Assembly: GCA_031430575.1 (NCBI GenBank) | Contig: JANPBT010000080.1 | Location: 1 to 31,184, forward strand | Direction: 5' to 3' | DNA length: 31,184 bases | Origin: JANMDS01 sp031430575 | Lineage (GTDB): Bacteria > Pseudomonadota > Gammaproteobacteria > Burkholderiales > Casimicrobiaceae | Shown: positions 7,645 through 15,174 of the stretch, piece by piece | Layout: each line of letters starts with the position of its first letter | Numbering within the stretch: position 1 is the first letter of the stretch | Notes under the pieces: model-generated | Databases searched by the model: none | Told to the model about the DNA's origin: nothing | The model's input: the letters and a program-made list of their open reading frames with translations, nothing else | Made by a program: the position numbers and the translations under genes

Positions 7645-7909
7645 GCAGTCCGGTGAGGTTCGCGAACTTACAGTCGCTGATCACAGGCGAATGAAGCCTA
7701 CCAAGGACGTGTTGTCTACTGGGATGCTCGCCAAGTTGGGAGGCCGTGGGCCGCAAAAGTCACCGACTAAAGAGTGAATCACAATTCGGCTGTCGCCGGA
7801 GGTTGTGCAACGCTTCCGCGACACTGGTGATGGTTGGCAAACGCGGGTCGACGCTGCGCTCAAAGATTGGCTCAAATCGCATCGCCCGACACAGGTCAAA
7901 GCGCAATAA
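7619..7909 (+). pseudogene. brnA: BrnA-family antitoxin with in-frame stop
   Basis: ATG at 7619 opens MPKSKPLIEQSGEVRELT, followed by KLGGRGPQKSPTKE, then a TGA at 7775-7777. The same frame continues without a gap as ITIRLSPEVVQRFRDTGDG, then WQTRVDAALKDWLK, ending in TAA at 7907-7909. BrnA proteins have an uninterrupted chain here with a basic residue at the stop position, so a single CGA-to-TGA change explains the break. The lost part is the DNA-binding ribbon-helix-helix-like region. With the toxin also broken, the module is dead. Confidence 0.8.
7890..7900 (+). repeat. 11-bp direct repeat at right edge of toxin-antitoxin remnant
   Basis: Second CACAGGTCAAA; see 7322-7332. It falls within the last codons of the brnA remnant. 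Confidence 0.3.
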
Positions 7910-7934
7910 GCGAAGCTCATTGTGTCGAACGAAG
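7899..7934 (-). repeat. Decayed REP copy
   Basis: GCGCAATAAGCGAAGC followed by a changed TCATTGTGTCGAACGAAG matches the REPs at 6926 and 7248 in order but has lost stem pairing at several positions. It overlaps the 3' end of the brnA remnant. Confidence 0.55.
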
Positions 7935-8133
7935 CAAGCGTGGCCCGAAAGGAGCCTAGCGAAGTCCGTGGAATTGTGCCTCACGTCGCACGAAACCAAA
8001 TCTCACGTTCGGCGGCATCCCAACCGTTGCGTAGAATCCATCATCAACGCCAACTTTGCAGCGACGGCAGGACGCCATACCAAGCAAGCGCGTGATGGCG
8101 GAATATTTGGCGCGGCGCAGCAGCGGAGAAATA
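7935..8133. other. Island edge with an echo of the uvrA 3' end
   Basis: No gene is supported before the PhoD-like start at 8134. At 8088-8104 the 17 bases GCGCGTGATGGCGGAAT are identical to 6083-6099 near the end of uvrA. The next dozen bases are also similar, so this piece would read RVMAEYLARR against RVMAEFLARG in UvrA. It may mark the right end of the island inserted after uvrA. Confidence 0.5.
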
Positions 8134-9411
8134 GTGAACGAAAGCAATTCATCGCGAAGAAGATTTTTAGCGAGCGCTTCTGCCGCTGCGCTGTCGCAGT
8201 CGGCATTGGCTGCACTACCTGCGGCGCAGAAATTGGCGTTTTCACCAGCCGCCTTTGAGATCACGCATGAGCGCGCGCTCATCTGGGCTTGTGGCGCGGC
8301 GCCTGCGCAATTGCGTGTGATCTGGCGCACCGCAAATGAGGCCGCTTGGCGCGATGGGCCTTTGCTCGATTTAACCGAAGCAAACGACACCATGCATCAC
8401 GTCGCGCTCACGGGCTTGCCTGCCGCAAGCGTAATTGTGTATCGGTTTATTGATGCCCAGAGCAAAGCGACTGCGAGCGAAATTTGCAGCTTCAAAACTG
8501 CGCCGCACGTAAGCGATGGAAAATTCCGCTTCGTCTTTTCCGCAGATATGGATGAGGCGTATCAACCATTTCGCATTTTTGATGCGATGACTGCAGCCAA
8601 ACCAGATTTCGCCCTTCTGCTGGGCGATACGATTTATGCCGATCTCCCGCGCAAATCATTTTCCACGACGACGCCGCATTATCGGCGCAAATATGCAGCC
8701 AACCGCGCCGATCCTTCGCTGCAATCATTTCTCGCGCAGCACGGCACTTACGTCACCTGGGACGATCACGAAGTCGAAAATAATTTCAATGCCTCGCACC
8801 CAGCGATTGCGCTTGCGCAACAGGTTTACCGCGCCTATTGGCCCTGCGAAAGCGTCACCAGCGATGGCTTGTATCGCGCGTTCACATGGGGCGGCGCGCA
8901 CTTTACGATGCTCGATACCCGCACTTACCGCTCACCGCGAGGCGAGGCAGATGATGCCAAGAAAACGATGCTTGGCGCAGCGCAAAAGGCATGGTTTAAA
9001 GCCCAGTTAAAAGCCTCGCGCGCGGCTTTTCATTTTGTTATTACTGCGGTGCCTTTTCAAGGCGGTGGCCAAGATACATGGGGAGGCTACCGCACGGAAC
9101 GGCGCGAGATTGAAGCATTTTTACGCGCCGAAAAAATCAAAGGCGTGGTCTTTCTGAGCGGCGATTACCACCTTGCGCGCGATTGGTCGCGGCCAGAGGC
9201 GGGCTACCACGAATTCATGGCCGGGCCCATTGCATCGTTCACCCATTACGCGCACAACCCGAGCGCCCGCGAACGCTACGATCGGGCAGGGACGTTTCAC
9301 TTCGGCGATGGTTATAACTTTGCCGTGGTCGATGTGGATTGCGATGCAAGAAAGATGCGTATTGAATGGCGCGACAGCGCGGGAAAATTGCTTGGCGAGC
9401 GCGAGATTTAA
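8134..9411 (+). CDS. PhoD-like phosphatase/phosphodiesterase, Tat-exported
   Basis: This 425-residue protein belongs to the PhoD-like metallophosphatase family, exported phosphomonoesterases and phosphodiesterases that take part in phosphate scavenging. GTG at 8134 is chosen because GGAGAA sits just upstream and because this start places a twin-arginine signal (SRRRFLA, then an Ala-rich core) at the N terminus; longer in-frame starts would bury it. Family blocks are visible: LLGDTIYAD, YVTWDDHEVENNF, a MLDTRTYRS block, TAVPFQGGG and FLSGDYHLA, whose Asp, Asn and His residues bind metal. LPAAQ at residues 28-32, at the signal cleavage region, comes from the dispersed repeat. The mature enzyme should act in the periplasm or outside. 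The exact substrate is unknown. Confidence 0.85.
   Translation: MNESNSSRRRFLASASAAALSQSALAALPAAQKLAFSPAAFEITHERALIWACGAAPAQLRVIWRTANEAAWRDGPLLDLTEANDTMHHVALTGLPAASVIVYRFIDAQSKATASEICSFKTAPHVSDGKFRFVFSADMDEAYQPFRIFDAMTAAKPDFALLLGDTIYADLPRKSFSTTTPHYRRKYAANRADPSLQSFLAQHGTYVTWDDHEVENNFNASHPAIALAQQVYRAYWPCESVTSDGLYRAFTWGGAHFTMLDTRTYRSPRGEADDAKKTMLGAAQKAWFKAQLKASRAAFHFVITAVPFQGGGQDTWGGYRTERREIEAFLRAEKIKGVVFLSGDYHLARDWSRPEAGYHEFMAGPIASFTHYAHNPSARERYDRAGTFHFGDGYNFAVVDVDCDARKMRIEWRDSAGKLLGEREI
8215..8229 (+). repeat. 15-base dispersed repeat, 14/15, in PhoD-like gene (LPAAQ)
   Basis: One mismatch (C for the first A), followed by AAATT. It codes for residues 28-32 just after the Tat signal core. Confidence 0.75.
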
Positions 9412-9523
9412 TACCGCTTAAAACGAGCAATACGCGAGCAATATGCGCTTCAATCGCCCTCGCATCTTTCTTGGAACTTTTTTTGCAGCGATACACTCAT
9501 CGGCTTCGCAAAGGAAAATTCAG

Positions 9524-10864
9524 ATGAAATCATTCATTGCGCTTACTGATCACGACGCGCCGCTTAGCGAAGTCATCTCCACGCTACAAGCGTCGCAATC
9601 GGATCATCAAGCGCAGCGGCGCACGCTCTTGCGCGCACTTGCTGGCGCGGGCGTGATGAGCACTCCGCTGGCAGGCTATGCTGCCTGCGCGGTGATTCCT
9701 TCTGAGACGGGTGGGCCTTTCCCCGGCGACGGTACGAACGGCGCGAACGCGCTGACTCAATCGGGCATTGTGCGCAGTGATATGCGCAGCAATTTTGGTG
9801 TTTATGGCGCGGCGATAGCGACGGGGATCAACCTGACCGTTAAGCTCCAATTGGTCAATGTTGATAATAACTGCGCATTACTGCCGGGCTACGGGCTCTA
9901 TCTTTGGCATTGCGATGCCACCGGAAATTATTCACTTTACGGAACGGCCGCTAACAACAATTTCTTACGCGGGGTGCAAGCCGCCGCTGCCAGCGGCAAC
10001 GTTACCTTTACCACGACATTCCCTGGCGCTTACTCCGGTCGCTGGCCGCATATGCACTTCGAAATTTTTCGCTCACTTTCAGCGGCAAGCACCGGCCAAA
10101 ATGCGATCAAGACTTCGCAGCTCGCTTTGCCTGATGCCACCTGCCGCGAGGTCTACACCGCCAACACTGCGATTTACCCTTCAAGCCTTTCCAATTTAAA
10201 CGCAACACCCCTCACGCGAGACAACGTCTTCTCGAACGGCACGACGCTGCAGACGGCGACGATCACCGGTAGCGCCGCACAAGGCTACGTCGCCACGCTT
10301 ACCATCGGCATTGCGGCAGGCGCGGGCATTGGCATCGCGCCCAGTACGGCTACAAACACCAATGCGGTCGAGTTTTACAACACCACGCTCGGTCACTATG
10401 TCGTGATCGGTGACGCTGGCGAAATCGCAACGATTGATGCGGGTGGCGCAGGGCCTGGCTGGCAGCGCACGGGCGTGACCTACGCCGTACCGACCGCGGC
10501 GACCACGGCGACCACCGATTCGATTCCGGTCTATCGCTTTTATGGCTCGCAAAGCCCCGGGCCCAATAGTCATTTCTATACGATTGGTGAAAGCGAAAAA
10601 GCGCAATTGATCGCCTTAGCCGCCGCGACGCCCGCGACCCAGAAGCGCTGGAACTTTGAAGGCGTTGGTTTTAGAGCGGGTGCAGCCAGCTCAACTGGCT
10701 GCACGCAAACGACCTACACCGTGCCGGTCTACCGCCTCTACAACAACGGATTCCCGACGAAAGACTCCAACCATCGCTATGCAGTTTCAACGACCGTTGT
10801 CAATGAAATGATTGCCAAAGGTTGGACTTTGGAAGGCGTTGCTTTTTGCTCGGCAACGCAATAA
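9524..10864 (+). CDS. Secreted intradiol dioxygenase-like protein with DUF5648-like tail
   Basis: This 446-residue protein joins an intradiol ring-cleavage dioxygenase fold to a C-terminal repeat region. The four expected iron(III) ligands are visible: Tyr136 (in DATGNYS), Tyr170 (PGAY) and His176 and His178 (PHMH). This fits the protocatechuate/catechol dioxygenase family, which opens catechol rings. The last 170 residues contain VEFYN, VPVYRFYG, HFYTIGESE, VPVYRLYN and a tryptophan/EGVGF pattern, resembling DUF5648 repeats of secreted proteins. ATG at 9524 is chosen over an earlier in-frame ATG because AAAGGAAA precedes it. The N terminus has a twin-arginine-like QRRTLLR and a hydrophobic stretch, so export is likely. 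Secreted intradiol-like proteins often lack a known substrate; lignin-derived or plant phenolics are a guess. Confidence 0.8.
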   Translation: MKSFIALTDHDAPLSEVISTLQASQSDHQAQRRTLLRALAGAGVMSTPLAGYAACAVIPSETGGPFPGDGTNGANALTQSGIVRSDMRSNFGVYGAAIATGINLTVKLQLVNVDNNCALLPGYGLYLWHCDATGNYSLYGTAANNNFLRGVQAAAASGNVTFTTTFPGAYSGRWPHMHFEIFRSLSAASTGQNAIKTSQLALPDATCREVYTANTAIYPSSLSNLNATPLTRDNVFSNGTTLQTATITGSAAQGYVATLTIGIAAGAGIGIAPSTATNTNAVEFYNTTLGHYVVIGDAGEIATIDAGGAGPGWQRTGVTYAVPTAATTATTDSIPVYRFYGSQSPGPNSHFYTIGESEKAQLIALAAATPATQKRWNFEGVGFRAGAASSTGCTQTTYTVPVYRLYNNGFPTKDSNHRYAVSTTVVNEMIAKGWTLEGVAFCSATQ

Positions 10865-10866
10865 AT

Positions 10867-10881
10867 CTGCGCCGCAGGTAT
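10867..10881 (-). repeat. 15-base dispersed repeat, exact, between convergent genes
   Basis: Lies three bases after the dioxygenase stop, flanked by AAAT on the palindrome side. It is the only structure in the 40-base gap before the monooxygenase end. Confidence 0.9.
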
Positions 10882-10904
10882 TCGCTGGTTTTTTGCGCTG
10901 CGCA

Positions 10905-12140
10905 CTATTTCACTTGCGCGAGCGAAAAGCCAGCGACGTTTTTATAGGCGTCTGAAATCGCGCGCAGCTCGGCTTGGCTGATCAGATCGTCGATATGGCG
11001 AAACGGTTTGCCGCCGGAGAGCGCATCAACTTTAATGTTGATGAAATCTGGCGGAGAATTGCGGTTGGTGTTGACAATGCTCGCCGTGGTTTCGCGGCGG
11101 GCGTTTTCATAAGCGATGAGAGCGGCGCGAAAATCTGCGCCTGCGTGAAATCGATTTGCAATTTCATCGGCGCAGACGCGGGCATCAATCAGCGCTTGCG
11201 CTGAGCCGTTGCTGCCGCGCGGATACATCGGGTGAGCTGCGTCACCCATCAAGGTCACGCGATCGAACGTCCAGCGCGGAATCGGGTCTTTATCGACCAT
11301 GGGATATTCGAGCACTTTTTCTGCGCCCCGAATCATTGCGGGCACATCGAGCCAATCAAATTTCCAGTCTTTGTAGATGTCGATGAAATCATCGGCGCTG
11401 CCGTTTAAATTCCAATCGTTCATCGCCGGTTTATCGCCGCGTATTTCGGCCATCCAGTTGATGAGCTGCGTCCCGTCGCCAAAATCAATGATGGGATAAA
11501 TCACCATCTTGCCAGTCTCAATCGAGCCGACGCGCAGATAGGATTTACCCGTCAGGATGGGCTTCATCCGCGTCGTGCCGCGCCAGGTGTTGATGCCGGC
11601 GAAGGCGAGCTTTTCATCGGGGTAATACCTGCGGCGCAGTTTTGAATGAATGCCATCGCAGCCGACAACAATCGATGCATTCACCGAGGATTGATTTTCA
11701 AAATGCAAGGTCACGCCAAATTCATCTTGCGTGAAATGGGCGAAGCGATGATCGGTTTTGACCGCATCTATACCGCAGGTCGCGATCACTTTTTCATACA
11801 AGATGCGATGCAGCTTACCGCGATGAATGCCGATCTCTGGCAGCGGGTAGCCCGCATGCTTACCGCGCAGTTCACTGTAGATAAATTGCCCGTGTTGGGT
11901 ATAAAAAACGCTTTCATAGTTCTCAATACCTGCGGCGCAGATTTCAGGCATTACGCCTAATTTCTCAAGCTCGCGCATCGCATGCGGTAGCAGGGTAATA
12001 CCCACGCCAAGCTCCTTGACTTGGGGCACGGCTTCATAGACCTGCGCACGCACGCCCCGCGCGTGCAGAAAGAGCGCGAGCGCTAATCCCGCGATGCCGC
12101 CGCCGACGATCGCGATCGAGTGGGTATCGGTATTACTCAT
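10905..12140 (-). CDS. FAD-dependent aromatic-type monooxygenase
   Basis: This 411-residue protein is a group A flavoprotein monooxygenase (PHBH/salicylate hydroxylase superfamily). It shows the Rossmann GGGIAG motif (about residues 13-18), the GCDGIHSKLRR block that touches FAD and NAD(P)H, and GDAAHPMYPRGSNG, where Asp binds FAD. The GSNG ending is common in the PhzS-like group. Such enzymes hydroxylate or oxidatively decarboxylate aromatic acids. Its ATG overlaps the stop of the Bug-family gene by four bases (ATGA), so the two are co-transcribed and translationally coupled. Two dispersed-repeat copies are read as CAAGI (68-72) and LRRRY (168-172, next to the DG motif). The substrate is unknown; an aromatic acid handled with the neighbouring decarboxylase-like protein is inference. 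Confidence 0.85.
   Translation of the reverse strand: MSNTDTHSIAIVGGGIAGLALALFLHARGVRAQVYEAVPQVKELGVGITLLPHAMRELEKLGVMPEICAAGIENYESVFYTQHGQFIYSELRGKHAGYPLPEIGIHRGKLHRILYEKVIATCGIDAVKTDHRFAHFTQDEFGVTLHFENQSSVNASIVVGCDGIHSKLRRRYYPDEKLAFAGINTWRGTTRMKPILTGKSYLRVGSIETGKMVIYPIIDFGDGTQLINWMAEIRGDKPAMNDWNLNGSADDFIDIYKDWKFDWLDVPAMIRGAEKVLEYPMVDKDPIPRWTFDRVTLMGDAAHPMYPRGSNGSAQALIDARVCADEIANRFHAGADFRAALIAYENARRETTASIVNTNRNSPPDFINIKVDALSGGKPFRHIDDLISQAELRAISDAYKNVAGFSLAQVK
11625..11639 (+). repeat. 15-base dispersed repeat, exact, in monooxygenase (LRRRY)
   Basis: Antisense to the gene; read as residues 168-172. Followed by TTTT. Confidence 0.9.
11926..11940 (+). repeat. 15-base dispersed repeat, exact, in monooxygenase (CAAGI)
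   Basis: Antisense to the gene; read as residues 68-72. Followed by ATTT. Confidence 0.9.
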
Positions 12141-13096
12141 TCGGCAGAAATATTATTGGCGCGAATGACACGCCCCCAGCGCGGAAAATCTCTTGCGATG
12201 AGCGCGTTGAGCTCCTCGGGCGTTGACGTCGCCGCATCCATGCCCGCTTTGCTAAAAAGCTCGCGCACTTCTGGCAATTTCAGAATCGTCGAAATTTCGG
12301 CGTTGAGTTTCGCGTTAACCGCAGCGTTCGTTTTGACGGGGGTGAAAAACGCATACCAAAGATCGGCCTCCATGCCTTTTACGCCGAGCTCGTCGAACGT
12401 GGATACCTGCGGCGCAGAAACGTGCCGTTTTGGGCTACCCACGGCAAGCGGAACTAACTTACCCGCCTTCACATGCCCCTGTGCGATATGAATCGGCAAG
12501 AAGCCAATCATCAATTGCCCACCCAGTAAATCGGTGATGTATTGCGCGCTGCCTTTGTAGGGCGCGTGCAGCAAATTCAATTTTGCTTCCGAGCGAAAAA
12601 GCTCCATCGCCATGTGATGGGGCGTGCCCACGCCGGGAGAGCCGTAGCTGACCTCGCCTGGCTTTGCCTTCGCGCGCTCCAGCAATTGCGCAACGCTTGC
12701 AATATTGGAGGACGGATGCGCTACCAGCATCAGCGTGCCCCACGCCGCGAGCGTGACCGGCGCGAAATCTTTCACGGGATCGAACGGCACACTTTTATAC
12801 ATCTGAGAAGCCATGAGCATGGTGTTTGCACCCATCAGAACGGTATGCCCATCAGCAGCCGCTTTAGCGACCTGATCGGCACCGATATTGCCGCTCGCGC
12901 CGGGCGCGTTGACCACGACCACCGGCTGCCCGAGCTTCTCGCTCAAGCGTGGCCCGACAGTGCGGGCGATGGTATCCATGCCGGTGCCCGCAGTGAATGG
13001 AACGATGATTTTGATCGGTTGCGTGGGGTAAGTTTGGGCAAAAACTGCGCCGCAGGTATGCAGCGCAATCACTGCAGCAAAAACAATTTTTTTCAT
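12137..13096 (-). CDS. Bug/TctC-family periplasmic solute-binding protein
   Basis: This 319-residue protein is a tripartite tricarboxylate transporter substrate-binding protein of the Bug (TctC) family, expanded in Burkholderiales. It begins with a signal peptide (MKKIVFAA to FAQ) and then YPTQPIKIIVPFTAG, the phosphate-like loop of the family. GASGNIGADQVAKAAADG and YGSPGVGTPHHMAMELF are further family blocks. It binds a carboxylated ligand in the periplasm. No TctA/TctB membrane partners are visible here, as is usual for Bug genes. It overlaps the downstream monooxygenase by ATGA, so its ligand is probably the substrate of that pathway. The dispersed repeat appears in the signal peptide as HTCGAV (13-18) and again as SAPQV (227-231). 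Confidence 0.92.
   Translation of the reverse strand: MKKIVFAAVIALHTCGAVFAQTYPTQPIKIIVPFTAGTGMDTIARTVGPRLSEKLGQPVVVVNAPGASGNIGADQVAKAAADGHTVLMGANTMLMASQMYKSVPFDPVKDFAPVTLAAWGTLMLVAHPSSNIASVAQLLERAKAKPGEVSYGSPGVGTPHHMAMELFRSEAKLNLLHAPYKGSAQYITDLLGGQLMIGFLPIHIAQGHVKAGKLVPLAVGSPKRHVSAPQVSTFDELGVKGMEADLWYAFFTPVKTNAAVNAKLNAEISTILKLPEVRELFSKAGMDAATSTPEELNALIARDFPRWGRVIRANNISAE
12403..12417 (+). repeat. 15-base dispersed repeat, exact, in Bug gene (SAPQV)
   Basis: Antisense to the gene; encodes residues 227-231. Followed by AAA. Confidence 0.9.
13045..13059 (-). repeat. 15-base dispersed repeat, exact, in Bug signal peptide (HTCGAV)
   Basis: In the sense direction of the gene, followed by TTTT. 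It supplies residues 13-18 of the hydrophobic core of the signal peptide. Confidence 0.9.
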
Positions 13097-13131
13097 AGGT
13101 GCAAATTTCTCTAATCGATCAACAAACTAAT

Positions 13132-13169
13132 CCCGCTCTCCTTGGGGAAGAGGGCTGGGGTAAGGGTGC
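13132..13169 (-). repeat. CCCTC-type interspersed repeat, left of amidohydrolase gene
   Basis: The minus strand reads as a variant of the common bacterial interspersed sequence built from CACCC, AGCCCTCTTCCCC and AAGGAGAGCGGG. It can fold because the CCCTC run faces a GGGAG-like run. An inverted relative lies at 14310-14344 on the other side of the gene. Confidence 0.6.
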
Positions 13170-13207
13170 TGCCTTGGTTCATACAACCTAAATACAGCGC
13201 GCTTGCA

Positions 13208-14260
13208 TCAGACCTTCGAATTGACTGCTCCCGAAATCTTAAACACCCGCCGCGCATTATCTTCAAAAAACTGTTTCTTTGCGTCATCGCTCATTGCCAT
13301 CGCGTCGAGCGCCTTCACTTCATCGGGCGCGTGTTGATAGGGATAATCCATTGCGTACATCACGCGATCAATGCCTACCACTTCTTGCGTGAACTTTACC
13401 GCTTTTTCCCAAGCCACGCCGCTATTGGTAATCACGAAATTGCGCCGCAGGTATTCGGAAGGCTTTAACTGCGTGGGCGCAACGCTCGGGTAGCGCTGGC
13501 TGCGCACCGTTGCAGCGTGCATGTAGTCCAGCCGATAGGCCCAAAACGGCAACGCTTCGCCCATGTGCCCCAAGACCACTTGCAGCTTCGGGAAACGATC
13601 AAACACGCCGGAGGTGATGAGCCGCAACGCATGCAAACCCGTCTCAACGCCAAAGCCATAAATGGCCCCATCGAGCCCCGCTTCAATGAAAGGCTCAATC
13701 ATTTTTGGTGGCAACGCATTGGGGTGCAAATATATCGGCGCATCGTGGGCTTGCGCCGCTTCAAAAATTTCCCAAAATTTTTGATCGGATAAATACTCGC
13801 CATGCGTGTGTGAGTTAATCACCACCGCGTGAATGCCAAGCTTCGTTACGCCGCGCTCAATTTCCTTCGCTGCCGCGCGCGGGTCTTGCGGGGCGATGGC
13901 GAGCATCCCTGCAAAGCGCGACGGGTGGCGCTTAATCGCATCGGCCAAAAAATCGTTGGCGACGGGCGCGAAGGCCACTGCAGTGGCCGTGTCCATAATC
14001 TGCACACCGGGGGAGGTCAGCGCGAGCACTTGCATATCGACGCCGGCTTCATCCATATGCTGCAAGCGCAGCGCGTCCATATCCGTTAAGCAGCGCATGA
14101 TGTGTTGCGCGCGCTCCGAAGGGCTGCTCATATAAAAGCCCATCAAATGCTTGAAGCCAGCATCACAATCACTGCGCGCCAAAATGCGCCGATAGATTTC
14201 GAGCATTTCCGGCGGGGCGAAGGCTTCTTCGGTGGCGATGCGTTGGTAGGGTTGCGTCAT
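13208..14260 (-). CDS. Amidohydrolase_2-family protein, decarboxylase-like
   Basis: This 350-residue protein belongs to the metal-dependent amidohydrolase_2 (ACMSD-like) family and most resembles the gamma-resorcylate/dihydroxybenzoate decarboxylase group. Visible markers are IATEEAF at the N terminus (the E-x-F metal-binding strand), YLHP, VLGHMGEALPFWAYRLDY with metal His, a YLRRNFVITNSG block, MYAMDYPYQ with the catalytic Asp, and a C-terminal NARRVFKI. These cytoplasmic enzymes remove CO2 from hydroxylated aromatic acids, but some relatives hydrolyse C-C or C-N bonds. It sits between the SDR and Bug genes on the same strand and probably forms one catabolic unit with them. EYLRRN coincides with a 14/15 copy of the dispersed repeat, although a similar segment is normal for the family. 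Confidence 0.85.
   Translation of the reverse strand: MTQPYQRIATEEAFAPPEMLEIYRRILARSDCDAGFKHLMGFYMSSPSERAQHIMRCLTDMDALRLQHMDEAGVDMQVLALTSPGVQIMDTATAVAFAPVANDFLADAIKRHPSRFAGMLAIAPQDPRAAAKEIERGVTKLGIHAVVINSHTHGEYLSDQKFWEIFEAAQAHDAPIYLHPNALPPKMIEPFIEAGLDGAIYGFGVETGLHALRLITSGVFDRFPKLQVVLGHMGEALPFWAYRLDYMHAATVRSQRYPSVAPTQLKPSEYLRRNFVITNSGVAWEKAVKFTQEVVGIDRVMYAMDYPYQHAPDEVKALDAMAMSDDAKKQFFEDNARRVFKISGAVNSKV
13440..13454 (-). repeat. 15-base dispersed repeat, 14/15, in amidohydrolase (YLRRN)
   Basis: One mismatch at the last base of the word (A for G). It encodes residues 270-274, where the family already favours Y-x-R-R-N, so chance similarity is possible. Confidence 0.55.
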
Positions 14261-14309
14261 CTCATTTTCGTTTTGCGTATTCGGTAAATCGTTGGCAAGC
14301 TTTCGCTTT

Positions 14310-14344
14310 CCCTCACCCTAGCCCTCCCCCAAAGGGCGAAGGGA
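14310..14344 (+). repeat. CCCTC-type interspersed repeat, right of amidohydrolase gene
   Basis: CCCTCACCCTAGCCCTCCCC followed by AAAGGGCGAAGGGA, the inverted relative of 13132-13169. It occupies most of the gap between the amidohydrolase and SDR genes. Confidence 0.65.
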
Positions 14345-14349
14345 TTGGA

Positions 14350-15102
14350 TTACCCGCGCCCCACAAACGGCATCTTGGTGGCCATGACGGTCATCGTCAA
14401 AATATTGGCTTCTAGCGGCAAGCTCGCCATATGCAAGACCGCGTTGGCGACGTGTTGCACATCCATTACCGCTTCGATTTCAATATTGCCATTGGCTTGT
14501 GGCACGCCTTGCGTCATCTTGAAGGCCATGTCGGTCAGGGCATTGCCAATATCAACTTGACCTGCTGCGATGTTGTATTTGCGGCCATCCAAACTCGCGC
14601 TTTTGGTAAGGCCGGTAATGGCGTGTTTGGTCGCCGTGTAGGGCGATGAGTTTGGGCGCGGTGCATGCGCCGAGATCGAGCCGTTGTTGATGATGCGTCC
14701 GCCTTGCGGCGTTTGCGATTTCATCATTTTGAAAGCGTGCTGGGTGCAGAGAAATGCGCCAGTTAAATTCACATCGACCACGGCCTTCCATTGCTCGTAG
14801 GTTAAGTCTTCGAGCGGGATCGGCGGTGCGCCAGTGCCGGCATTATTAAAAAGCACATCGAGTCGCCCAAATTTATCTTTGCATTGCACAAATAAATTTT
14901 CGACCGAATGCGGGCTGCCCACGTCGGTGGCGACTGCCAAAGCGCTCGCGGCATCAACGCCCGATAGGCGAATCGATTCTTCTAACTCCGATTGCCGGCG
15001 CCCCGCGAGCACGACGCGGTAACCGTTTTTCAAAAATGCAATGGCAACGGCGCGGCCAATGCCTGCGCTCGCTCCGGTAATAATGGCTACTTTGGTGTGC
15101 AT
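14350..15102 (-). CDS. Short-chain dehydrogenase/reductase (SDR)
   Basis: This 250-residue protein is a classical SDR, a cytoplasmic NAD(P)-dependent oxidoreductase. TGASAGIG (residues 9-16) binds the cofactor, FNNAG (86-90) stabilises the fold, and Ser142, Tyr155 and Lys159 (YTATK) form the catalytic set. The start is taken as ATG at 15102, which has AAGGA six bases upstream; the ATG at 15108 directly abuts that site, and a longer frame to 15156 would include the intergenic repeat at 15155. The GRR after the second strand suggests NADP preference. It is probably the first gene of the minus-strand group that continues with the amidohydrolase, Bug protein and monooxygenase, so a role in the same catabolic route is likely but not proven. 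Confidence 0.88.
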   Translation of the reverse strand: MHTKVAIITGASAGIGRAVAIAFLKNGYRVVLAGRRQSELEESIRLSGVDAASALAVATDVGSPHSVENLFVQCKDKFGRLDVLFNNAGTGAPPIPLEDLTYEQWKAVVDVNLTGAFLCTQHAFKMMKSQTPQGGRIINNGSISAHAPRPNSSPYTATKHAITGLTKSASLDGRKYNIAAGQVDIGNALTDMAFKMTQGVPQANGNIEIEAVMDVQHVANAVLHMASLPLEANILTMTVMATKMPFVGRG

Positions 15103-15154
15103 GCTCATTCCTTTATTGGCAGTGATGCAACGCGCGCTGCTTTTGACTTTCCCC

Positions 15155-15169
15155 ATACCTGCGGCGCAG
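15155..15169 (+). repeat. 15-base dispersed repeat, exact, between divergent genes
   Basis: Exact copy followed by ATTG, between the SDR start at 15102 and the TSUP start at 15175. It falls where promoters or the TSUP leader must lie. Confidence 0.9.
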
Positions 15170-15174
15170 ATTGC

